Source of the DNA: Methanosarcinales archaeon
GTDB lineage: Archaea; Halobacteriota; Syntropharchaeia; Alkanophagales; Methanospirareceae
DNA length: 11,790 nt
Direction of reading: 5' to 3'
NCBI GenBank assembly: GCA_030621945.1
Contig: JAUXGS010000013.1
Location: 1 to 11,790 of the forward strand
Shown: positions 5,709 through 11,737 of the stretch, piece after piece
How the letters are laid out: every line of letters starts with the position of its first letter
How positions within the stretch are numbered: position 1 is the stretch's first letter
The notes under the pieces: model-generated
Databases searched by the model: none
Told to the model about the DNA's origin: nothing
Seen by the model: the letters and a program-made list of their open reading frames with translations, nothing else
Made by a program: the position numbers and the translations under genes

Positions 5709-6740
5709 ATGTCTAAAATAAAAATAGAAGATTTGAAAAAGCAATCAGGGGCAATCCCTTCCGCCTATGATGAACGAGATTTTCCATTCAGCGTTCTCCC
5801 AACTGTAAAGAGGGAAGAGATACCTGAAGAGTTCTCGCTCCGAAGCGAGCAAACATCAGTTAAACATCAGGGAACGGTAGGTGCGTGCACGGCATTTTCC
5901 GCTTGCGCGATTAATGAGATACTGCAAAAAGTTAAAAATCTCAGCGAAGGACATCTATATTGCCGAAGAGAAAATAAACCGGGCCCGGGGATGCATCCTC
6001 GTGATGCTTGCAAAATACTACAAAAAAAGGGAGTGTGCTCTGAGAGTTGCTGGCCTTACATTTCAGATGTTAAAAGACTCTGTGGGTACTCGCCTTGCAA
6101 TACCGTGGGCATTCAATCAGAAAGATATAGGATAACCTCATATCATCGCTGCTTCAATTCTTTAAAGGATACCTTATTCTCTACAAAGTTACCCATCCTA
6201 ATTGTCGTTCCTGTATACGAGAACTGGGAAAGCATAGGTGCAGACGGAAAGGTGCCAATGCCGGGGGGCAATATGATTAGTTATCATTCTCTCGTGTTGA
6301 CCGGGTGGTCTAAAAACTACCTCGAAGTAAAGAATAGCTGGGGTGCGGATTTCGGTGACAATGGATACCTCTACATTCCAGAACATTACCCAGTTACGGA
6401 AGCGTGGCTAATGAAGAAAGAAGAGCAACCAAATGGCGAAGAAAAGGTGAACGTTGAAGATTGGCAAATAGGCAAGAAGAACCTCTTCGGCGCTAATGTT
6501 ACGTTTACGATTATCTCGACTGTAAAATGCCAAATGGGGTTATACGTCAACGGTAAAAAACCAAGATTTTCAAAGCGCATACGGGAAGGCGCAAACAAGA
6601 TCCACTTCAACATAGATTATGAACTTAATTCTGAAACGGGTCTGAGACTGGAATTTACGGAAGGCATGTTTTCCAACAAAAAGGTAATCGGAAGTTGGGA
6701 AGGAAATCTGAAAGTGGGTGCGGAGATAACCACGAAATAA
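5709..6740 (+). CDS. Papain-family (C1-like) cysteine protease (343 aa)
   Basis: The C1 peptidase signature is complete. Gln54 of KHQGTVGAC forms the oxyanion hole, Cys60 is the nucleophile, His193 sits in SYHSLVLTGW and Asn209 in VKNSWG. The pre-domain (1-40, with IPSAYDERDFPF) is typical of bacterial and archaeal papain-like enzymes. Several extra cysteines (101, 110, 114, 125, 130) lie in the insert between Cys60 and His193. A beta-rich C-terminal domain of about 100 residues (from about 235) may bind a substrate or the virion. There is no signal peptide, so it acts in the cytoplasm, is released by lysis or is virion-borne. Prohead maturation or degradation of a proteinaceous host envelope are plausible roles. 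No clear promoter or ribosome-binding site precedes it. Confidence 0.85.
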   Translation: MSKIKIEDLKKQSGAIPSAYDERDFPFSVLPTVKREEIPEEFSLRSEQTSVKHQGTVGACTAFSACAINEILQKVKNLSEGHLYCRRENKPGPGMHPRDACKILQKKGVCSESCWPYISDVKRLCGYSPCNTVGIQSERYRITSYHRCFNSLKDTLFSTKLPILIVVPVYENWESIGADGKVPMPGGNMISYHSLVLTGWSKNYLEVKNSWGADFGDNGYLYIPEHYPVTEAWLMKKEEQPNGEEKVNVEDWQIGKKNLFGANVTFTIISTVKCQMGLYVNGKKPRFSKRIREGANKIHFNIDYELNSETGLRLEFTEGMFSNKKVIGSWEGNLKVGAEITTK

Positions 6741-6748
6741 GATAGTCC

Positions 6749-6756
6749 TTTATATA
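6749..6756 (+). promoter_or_regulatory. Archaeal promoter (TTTATATA) of the TBP-like gene
   Basis: TTTATATA begins 30 nt before the ATG at 6779, predicting a leaderless mRNA. Unlike the other strong boxes here, the bases just upstream are AGTCC rather than a purine-rich BRE. Confidence 0.75.
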
Positions 6757-6778
6757 GACCTACGCGCTATACCTTATT

Positions 6779-7411
6779 ATGCCCTCGCAACCCCCGGCAA
6801 GTGAGGTGAAGAAACCAAAAGTACAAATAACCAATATCATCGCCAAGTCCCAACTCGTGCCGCCCTTCGATCTTTCTTCACTCATAGTCAAACACCCTTT
6901 TGACCACAAAGCCGTTCTGACCAGGATATTCATTCCTCACGATCATATCAAATTCTCTATCTTCCGTACCGGAACAGTTATGTCTCGTGCCACCCGATCC
7001 TTCTATGAACTCGATGCTTCTTTTAACTGGTTAGCATTTGATTTTCTTCCCGATTTCGATCTCAAACTTTCTGATAAATATGACGTTCTCAATATCGTTG
7101 CCTTTTCTGATTTTCGTTTAAAAAACCACCTCAATCTTTTTGAACTCGCACCCCTCCTCCTCAATTCTTCTTACGACCCTTCACCCCTCTTTTGTGAGAA
7201 AGACGACCACGAGCATCTTGTCGATTGTATCACGTATTACTTCCACGAAGGCAAACCTCGTTACACCGCTTTGATATTCCCCACAGGTAAAATAACGCTT
7301 ACCGGGTTCAAGTCCGTTACCGAACTCGAACTTCACGCTCATAAATTATACTCGACGCTTTCGCAAATCAGTCTCGAACACCCGGAGGTGCTAACTGAAA
7401 AGCTTAAGTAG
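6779..7411 (+). CDS. TATA-binding-protein-like transcription factor (210 aa)
   Basis: Two TBP-like repeats are visible. Repeat 1 (about 15-88) has VQITNIIAKSQL and later FSIFRTGTVMSRATRS. Repeat 2 (about 101-195) has YDVLNIVAFSDF and ALIFPTGKITLTGFKS, very close to the cellular TBP 'LIFxSGKxVxTGAKS' strand pair. The TATA-contacting Asn of each repeat appears retained (Asn19, Asn105), as does one intercalating Phe per repeat (Phe62, Phe167). Thr175 of the V/L-T-G motif is kept in repeat 2, but repeat 1 has S-R-A instead. The other intercalating Phe appears lost in both repeats (His43 in repeat 1). Length matches archaeal TBP (about 180-200 aa). It would bind promoter DNA and recruit TFB and RNA polymerase, or act as a competitor of host TBP. 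The concave surface divergence suggests altered DNA preference. Confidence 0.75.
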   Translation: MPSQPPASEVKKPKVQITNIIAKSQLVPPFDLSSLIVKHPFDHKAVLTRIFIPHDHIKFSIFRTGTVMSRATRSFYELDASFNWLAFDFLPDFDLKLSDKYDVLNIVAFSDFRLKNHLNLFELAPLLLNSSYDPSPLFCEKDDHEHLVDCITYYFHEGKPRYTALIFPTGKITLTGFKSVTELELHAHKLYSTLSQISLEHPEVLTEKLK

Positions 7412-7714
7412 GTGGGACTTTTTTATAGGATTATTATGAAAAAAGAGGTTGCAGAAGAGACGGAAGAGAATTTTATAACCGCGGAAGAGCGAGCGATGCT
7501 GAGGCACGAACTCGCGGAGAGAATAAAAGACCTCGTATTCTTCCGTGCCGAACATTCAGCCAGCGAAGCTCTCGAGCATATTGGTAATTTCCTCGGTCTT
7601 CATTCCGATTTTGCCGTCGAAGCCATATTCAAAATCCAATTCTCCGCAGGCGAGCTCCAGCAAATATTAGCGAGATCAAGAAGAAAATGAAAGGTTCTAA
7701 CGGAAAAGCTTAAG
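7386..7714 (+). repeat. Direct repeat marking a tandem gene duplication
   Basis: The 23 bases at 7386-7408 (end of the TBP-like gene, encoding VLTEKLK) recur at 7692-7714 with 21 of 23 identical. The offset is 306 bp. The second copy no longer belongs to a TBP gene, so it is a remnant carried along when the adjacent small gene was duplicated. Confidence 0.8.
7436..7690 (+). CDS. Small helical protein, copy 1 of tandem pair (84 aa)
   Basis: I prefer the ATG at 7436 to the GTG at 7412 because the paralogue downstream also starts MKK at the matching position. The protein is helical: EERAMLRHELAERIKDLVFF, then SASEALEHIGNFL, ending in LQQILARSRRK. About half of the residues match the next protein, including HELAER, KDLV, ASEAL and the identical QQILARSRRK end. 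No known family is recognised. It lies 24 bases after the TBP-like gene and is probably co-transcribed with it, so a partner or regulator role can be considered without proof. Confidence 0.6.
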   Translation: MKKEVAEETEENFITAEERAMLRHELAERIKDLVFFRAEHSASEALEHIGNFLGLHSDFAVEAIFKIQFSAGELQQILARSRRK

Positions 7715-7715
7715 C

Positions 7716-7985
7716 ATGAAAAAAAACAACCTTGCGCAATCTATTGCAGAAGTGACAAAAGTGAAATATATAACCGAAGAGGAACGTGGAACTTTAAAGC
7801 ACGAGCTCGCAGAGAGAATGAAAGACCTTGTTTACATCAATGCGGAACGCCGAGCCAGCGAAGCCCTCGCCAATATGGGCGACTTTCTTAATCTTTCTTC
7901 AGACTATACCTTTGAAGTCACGTATAAACTCAAATTCTGCGCGGGCGATTTCCAGCAAATATTAGCGAGGTCACGAAGAAAATGA
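7716..7985 (+). CDS. Small helical protein, copy 2 of tandem pair (89 aa)
   Basis: This is a paralogue of the preceding gene. It shares the EER.LKHELAER.KDLV core, ASEAL, the spacing of 'SDYTFEVTYKLKF' with copy 1's 'SDFAVEAIFKIQF', and the QQILARSRRK C-terminus. The last 30 bases are nearly identical in DNA. The start region differs from copy 1: the ATG lies one base after the TBP-gene remnant. The stop overlaps the start of the 43-aa ORF (ATGA). Function unknown. Confidence 0.6.
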   Translation: MKKNNLAQSIAEVTKVKYITEEERGTLKHELAERMKDLVYINAERRASEALANMGDFLNLSSDYTFEVTYKLKFCAGDFQQILARSRRK

Positions 7986-8113
7986 AGGGATTGCGCATCG
8001 AACAGCGCGAAAGCAGACTCCTCAAAGCCATCGAAGACGGTGATGACGCTGCAGCCCAAATCCTTGAAAACAGTATCCTTAAAAAGGGGAAAAAGAATAG
8101 TATAAAAAGGTAA
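7982..8113 (+). CDS. Small basic ORF (43 aa), unknown
   Basis: The ATG overlaps the preceding stop in an ATGA arrangement, a strong sign of translational coupling. The product, MKGLRIEQRESRLLKAIEDG followed by DDAAAQILENSILKKGKKNSIKR, is one or two amphipathic helices with a basic tail. It ends six bases before the TerS-like start. A similar ATGAAAGG overlap after copy 1 of the duplicated gene stops after eight codons, suggesting the ORF was once present there or that the motif is ancestral. Confidence 0.5.
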   Translation: MKGLRIEQRESRLLKAIEDGDDAAAQILENSILKKGKKNSIKR

Positions 8114-8119
8114 GTAATT

Positions 8120-8578
8120 ATGCCAGAAGAAACTATGCGACATTCCTCCGCATTCGAAGCCTATTACGCTCTCGGTGACAACAGGAGTCTCCCCAAACTT
8201 CGCCAACAACTCATTGATACGTTACCACCGGAAGAGGTCGTTTCGGAACGCACTTTAGAGAATTGGAGTGTGTCTTTTAATTGGCAACAGCGTGTGATTG
8301 ATAAGAATAAAAATATTTCCGCTCTTGTCGATCAGAAAAGTACCAACGATTCAGTCAAGAAGAGGATAAAATGGCTTGCCCAAGCAGAGGATCGGATTTC
8401 TACGGCGTTCAATGAAGATGGCAGCCCAAAATTCACCATCGAGGACAACAAGTCCCTAAACGAAATCGTGAAGCTCGCTTTGACGTTGATGGGAGAACCC
8501 GAGCGTAAAGAAATTGAGCATGTGCATCAGCATGAAATCAAGATCATCGAGATTAAGGAAAGCAAGAGGGAGGATTGA
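8120..8578 (+). CDS. Terminase small subunit-like DNA-binding protein (152 aa)
   Basis: Residues about 10-58 form a helix-turn-helix pattern typical of phage TerS and related proteins: SAFEAYYALGDNRSLPKL, SERTLENWSVSFNWQQRV. The spaced 'W..xFxWqxRv' ending is characteristic. The middle is helical (SVKKRIKWLAQAEDRI) and the C-terminus is His/Glu/Lys-rich. TerS recognises packaging-site DNA and stimulates TerL. The gene lies two ORFs upstream of TerL with one intervening zinc-ribbon gene, which supports the call. A TATA-like AGTATAAAAAG (8098-8108) precedes it but is too close to the ATG to be a clean leaderless promoter. It could alternatively be a regulatory HTH protein. Confidence 0.65.
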   Translation: MPEETMRHSSAFEAYYALGDNRSLPKLRQQLIDTLPPEEVVSERTLENWSVSFNWQQRVIDKNKNISALVDQKSTNDSVKKRIKWLAQAEDRISTAFNEDGSPKFTIEDNKSLNEIVKLALTLMGEPERKEIEHVHQHEIKIIEIKESKRED

Positions 8579-8589
8579 CGAAAAAAAGG

Positions 8590-8597
8590 CTTATATA
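8590..8597 (+). promoter_or_regulatory. Archaeal promoter (CTTATATA) with purine-rich BRE
   Basis: AAAAAAAGG precedes CTTATATA. Applying the same 30-nt distance seen at the leaderless genes puts the start at 8620, the first base of a hairpin. A 5-bp inverted repeat, GGCTT (8588-8592) and AAGCC (8604-8608), brackets the box and could be an operator. Confidence 0.7.
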
Positions 8598-8619
8598 CTC
8601 TGAAAGCCAATAGGTAATA

Positions 8620-8663
8620 GGGAGTGCCTAACCGCTCCCCGCGCGTTATCCGTTAGGGGATAA
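8620..8663 (+). ncRNA. Structured 5' leader: two hairpins with complementary loops
   Basis: Hairpin 1: GGGAGTG (8620-8626) pairs with CGCTCCC (8633-8639) through seven pairs, one a G-U, around loop CCTAAC (8627-8632). Hairpin 2: TTATCC (8646-8651) pairs with GGATAA (8658-8663) through six perfect pairs around loop GTTAGG (8652-8657). The two loops are exact reverse complements, so they can form a 6-bp kissing interaction. The linker is CGCGCG. The GGGGAT that could act as a weak ribosome-binding site for the ATG at 8668 is largely inside hairpin 2. Predicted to be the 5' UTR of the zinc-ribbon gene mRNA; a cis-regulatory role is inferred. Confidence 0.6.
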
Positions 8664-8667
8664 AAAG

Positions 8668-9132
8668 ATGATCGATGAAAAAGCTACATTTGAAAAGTTT
8701 GGCTATTACCCAAGTGATTTATCGCCACGTTCCAATAAGAAGGTTGTTGCGATTTGCGTTGAATGCGGGGAAGTGCGCGCCATTCGTAAAGCGGCATATT
8801 CTCCACTCTGCCGTAACTGTTCACTAGTTCGTACGAGGGGGCGGTATACACACTTACAAAATAGAATGTACAGATTTGAATTAGTTTTTATGGACTTCCT
8901 TATAGGTATTACCCTCTGGAAAACAGTCGTCAAGGCAATTCGCCCTTATGCACTCCGCGGGAATCTTTTTGCCATAGACGTATGGGGCCTCTTTGATAAA
9001 GACTTCTCATACAGTCCACAAATACATGCCGCTATTGAACGTTATTTCCTCGAAGGGAGTACTTTTAGATTACGCCATTTCTATTCAGCGAGCGAAAAAA
9101 GGGAATCAATGATAAAAGGGGGTTATTCTTAA
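8668..9132 (+). CDS. Zinc-ribbon protein (154 aa), unknown function
   Basis: A CxxC pair (Cys30, Cys33) and a second CxxC pair (Cys48, Cys51) in VVAICVECGEVRAI and SPLCRNC form a probable zinc ribbon. It is preceded by FEKFGYYPSDLSPRSNKKV, a short module often seen at the start of small nucleic-acid-binding or nuclease proteins. Residues 65-154 hold hydrophobic helices (ELVFMDFLIGITLW) and no visible nuclease motif. The gene has its own strong promoter and a structured leader, and ends four bases before TerL, separating TerS from TerL. It could be a cargo gene inserted in the packaging module, a homing-type accessory or a regulator. I cannot choose between these. Confidence 0.6.
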   Translation: MIDEKATFEKFGYYPSDLSPRSNKKVVAICVECGEVRAIRKAAYSPLCRNCSLVRTRGRYTHLQNRMYRFELVFMDFLIGITLWKTVVKAIRPYALRGNLFAIDVWGLFDKDFSYSPQIHAAIERYFLEGSTFRLRHFYSASEKRESMIKGGYS

Positions 9133-9136
9133 TCAG

Positions 9137-11704
9137 ATGAAGAAAATACCGGAACTTTATGAAATCAAAGACGAAAAATTGATTTTGAATTTGCATCCAG
9201 GGCAGCTAAAAGCTTGGCAGAGCAAAAAGAGGTTCGTATGCATACTAAGCGGAACGCAGGCCGGGAAATGTGGGCGTTTTGATGTTCTCCTTTCAAATGG
9301 CGAACGCCGCTTCGTTAAAAATCTATGCGCTGGTGATGAAGTTCTTTCTATCGGGCGCAATCTCAGAATTCATAAAGCGAGAATTAGCACAGTCTTTAAA
9401 ACGGGCAGGCAGCAATTATTCAAAGTTACTACTACAAGCGGCAGAGAGATAACCGTTACCGCCAACCATCCATTTTTAGGTGAAGATGGCTGGGTGCCTT
9501 GTAGAGATTTTAAAGAGGGGGATTTTATTGCCGTCCCTCGCATTTTACCCGATATCGGGACCGAACACCAAGATCCTAAAAAGATGAAACTATTAGGATA
9601 CCTAATCGGCGATGGTGGTTTAACAGGCAGTGTGTTATTTTCAAATGTTGATGAAGAGATATTAAGCGATTTAAAATCCTGCTTACCCCCTTCTTGTGAG
9701 CTTGTCCATGCTGATCGTTGCACTTATAGCATAAGGCGAAAATGGAAAGGTAGCTTTAATCCCGTGCTCAAGATGGTGCGCAGATGTAAAATCGATACAC
9801 TCTCAAAACATAAAAGAATCCCTTTATTTGTGTTTCGCTTAGTGACAGCTGATATAGCACCACTACTCAACGGCCTATTCGCAACTGACGGCTGGGTCGA
9901 TACTAAAGGCATAGGGTTGGCTTCTGCAAGCGAGGGGTTAATTCGAGATGTAGCGCATCTTCTTCTCAGGTTTGGAATCAACGCCAGGGTTCGCTTCAAA
10001 CCGGCAAAATGCAACGGTAAGGTTTTCAGTTCATGGTCTATGGCGATAGCGGACCTGAGGGAATTGAAGATATTCGCTCAAAGAATTGGGATTACTTCAA
10101 AACAAAACAAATTAGAAGCTCTTATTCTAAAAAAGGAAGGAAAACGGGTTAACACAAAAGACTTAATCCCTAATTTCCCCATTTCGGAGTGTTACATTAC
10201 ACTATTTAAATCGGATCTTCGCCATAGCAGGTGGAATCCCCCTAACGACATAGAAGGTTATAACCTTCTACGAGCTTGCCGTCACAAAAACATTTCTCGC
10301 CCGTTTGCGCAGAAGATAGCAGATTATTTCAATATTGGCGCCACTCAGGCGTATTCGGACATCTATTGGGACAACGTAAAATCTATTGTTGATTTGGGCC
10401 CTGATGAAACGTACGATATCGAAGTTGAGGGGGAACATAATTTCATAGCGGATGATTTTTTTGCCCATAACACTTCAATGGTTCCTTTTTGGCTTTATCG
10501 GGAAATCCAACGATGCGGGGGCGGGGATTACCTTGCCGTGACGAGCACCTATGATTTATACAAACTTAAATTTTTGCCCAGTTTGCGTAGTATATTCGAG
10601 CAAGTCCTGGGTATTGGAAAGTTTTGGTCAAGTGAAAGGGTCATAGAAATAAAAAATCCCGAGACGGGAAAGTTCGAAGCAGAAGTCGCCTCGGATCCTA
10701 TGTATGCCCGGATTATTCTTCGGTCTGCAGCCGCAGGCGCGAAGAAAGGTCGAGAGGGTGCTGGAGGCTTAGAAAGCTCCACGGCCAAGGGCGCAGTTGT
10801 AGATGAGTGCGGCTTGGATAGCTTCCCGCTTCAGGCTTGGGAAGGCATTCTCAGACGGCTTTCCTTACATGAAGGACGTGTGCTTATCACGACAACTCTG
10901 TACAATATTAATTGGATGAAGCGCGAAATATACAATCTATGGGAAAATGGGGATATGGATTATGACGTCATTCAATTTCCCAGCATAGCCAATCCCGCTT
11001 TTCCGCGAAGCGAATACGAACGCGCGAAAAAAACAATGCCCGGCTGGAAATTTGATATGATCTATAGAGGTTTGTATTCTCACCCCGCTGGCCAGATATA
11101 CAGCGACTTTGACGAAAGCGTACACGTCATCAAACCCTTTGCAATCCCTCCCGAATGGCCTCGCTATGTCGGCATCGATTTCGGTTCGATACACACCGCT
11201 GTTCTTTTTTTAGCCGAAGATAAAGCCAAAGAAACTTTTTACGTTTACAGAATCACACTCGAAGGAAATCTCACATCCAAACAACACGCAACCGCCGCGC
11301 TAAAACGCGCGACTAACGAGCGGGTTGTCGTATGGTGCGGCGGCGCAAAGTCTGAGCAGCAGAATCGATTAGATTGGCAAGAAGCGGGTGTCAATGTTGT
11401 CAAACCACCATTCTACGATGTTGAACCTGCCATTGACCGAATTGCAGAACTTCTAAAAGGCAACCGCCTTTTCTTCTTCGATAACTGTGAGCGTCATTCT
11501 CTCGCCACCACGCCCACGGAGTTCCCTACGATTTTCAGTGAATTTGGTCAGTACAGTAGAAAGTTAGATGCGAACGGCGAGCCGACACCCGAAATCAAAG
11601 ATAAGGAGAAGTATCACCGCCTTGACGCTCTCAGATACGGAATCCTTACCGCGCTACGACCCAATTTACGCAAACGCATGGTTCTTATTCCGCGTATGCG
11701 GTGA
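9137..11704 (+). CDS. terL: Terminase large subunit with in-frame intein (855 aa)
   Basis: After removal of the intein (residues 45-445) the product is 454 aa, normal for TerL. The ATPase domain has Walker A G39-T-Q-A-G-K44, continuing with Thr446 after splicing, Walker B GAVVDECG (Asp556, Glu557) and a coupling motif LITTTLYN. The RNase H-like nuclease has Asp681 in GIDFGS and Asp830 in HRLDALRY; the third acidic residue is probably in the LFFFDNCE region. The enzyme drives DNA into proheads with ATP and cuts concatemers. The start is four bases after the zinc-ribbon stop, with no clear ribosome-binding site. The host of the intein must splice it to be active, because the insertion separates the P-loop Lys from its Thr. 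Confidence 0.95.
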   Translation: MKKIPELYEIKDEKLILNLHPGQLKAWQSKKRFVCILSGTQAGKCGRFDVLLSNGERRFVKNLCAGDEVLSIGRNLRIHKARISTVFKTGRQQLFKVTTTSGREITVTANHPFLGEDGWVPCRDFKEGDFIAVPRILPDIGTEHQDPKKMKLLGYLIGDGGLTGSVLFSNVDEEILSDLKSCLPPSCELVHADRCTYSIRRKWKGSFNPVLKMVRRCKIDTLSKHKRIPLFVFRLVTADIAPLLNGLFATDGWVDTKGIGLASASEGLIRDVAHLLLRFGINARVRFKPAKCNGKVFSSWSMAIADLRELKIFAQRIGITSKQNKLEALILKKEGKRVNTKDLIPNFPISECYITLFKSDLRHSRWNPPNDIEGYNLLRACRHKNISRPFAQKIADYFNIGATQAYSDIYWDNVKSIVDLGPDETYDIEVEGEHNFIADDFFAHNTSMVPFWLYREIQRCGGGDYLAVTSTYDLYKLKFLPSLRSIFEQVLGIGKFWSSERVIEIKNPETGKFEAEVASDPMYARIILRSAAAGAKKGREGAGGLESSTAKGAVVDECGLDSFPLQAWEGILRRLSLHEGRVLITTTLYNINWMKREIYNLWENGDMDYDVIQFPSIANPAFPRSEYERAKKTMPGWKFDMIYRGLYSHPAGQIYSDFDESVHVIKPFAIPPEWPRYVGIDFGSIHTAVLFLAEDKAKETFYVYRITLEGNLTSKQHATAALKRATNERVVVWCGGAKSEQQNRLDWQEAGVNVVKPPFYDVEPAIDRIAELLKGNRLFFFDNCERHSLATTPTEFPTIFSEFGQYSRKLDANGEPTPEIKDKEKYHRLDALRYGILTALRPNLRKRMVLIPRMR
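9269..10471 (+). mobile_element. LAGLIDADG intein in the TerL Walker A motif (401 aa)
   Basis: The intein begins with Cys45 (CGRFDVLLSNG, block A) and ends ADDFFAHN445, with the penultimate His444 and Asn445 required for branch resolution, and Thr446 as the +1 nucleophile. Block B is TANH (Thr108-His111). A dodecapeptide (DOD) homing endonuclease is present: LLGYLIGDGG (Asp159) and LLNGLFATDGW (Asp251), both acidic catalytic residues retained. Block F is ETYDIEVEGEHNFIADD. A helical stretch, roughly residues 340-415, between the endonuclease and block F may add DNA contacts. All splicing residues are intact, so it should splice and home. The site, GTQAGK/T, is a classic conserved P-loop target. 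Confidence 0.92.
10251..10270 (+). repeat. Perfect 20-bp palindrome inside the intein
   Basis: TAGAAGGTTA followed immediately by its reverse complement TAACCTTCTA gives a 10+10 bp perfect palindrome. It encodes part of EGYNLLR between the endonuclease and block F. A chance match of this length is uncommon in a window of this size. Confidence 0.8.
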
Positions 11705-11707
11705 AGG

Positions 11708-11715
11708 TTTATATA
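11708..11715 (+). promoter_or_regulatory. Archaeal promoter (TTTATATA) with purine-rich BRE
   Basis: GTGAAGG directly precedes TTTATATA just after the TerL stop. The box begins 30 nt before the ATG at 11738, giving a predicted leaderless mRNA. TTATATACTC is shared with the 8590 promoter. Confidence 0.8.
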
Positions 11716-11737
11716 CTCAAAAACGTAGCTTTTAAAT

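Noticed and set aside
7419..7428. TTTTTTATAG as a promoter for the 7436 gene
   Set aside because: It is only about 14 nt before the ATG, too close for archaeal initiation upstream of the start codon; the gene is more likely co-transcribed with the TBP-like gene.
7412..7435. GTG start at 7412 for the first small duplicated gene
   Set aside because: The paralogue starts MKK at the point matching ATG 7436, and the extra eight residues (GLFYRII) have no counterpart.
8652..8658. GTTAGGG as a telomere-like sequence
   Set aside because: A single occurrence explained by the hairpin loop; no tandem array.
8620..8663. Leader as a HEARO/OMEGA-type guide RNA
   Set aside because: At 44 nt it is far shorter than those RNAs, and the downstream protein has no IscB/TnpB nuclease motifs.
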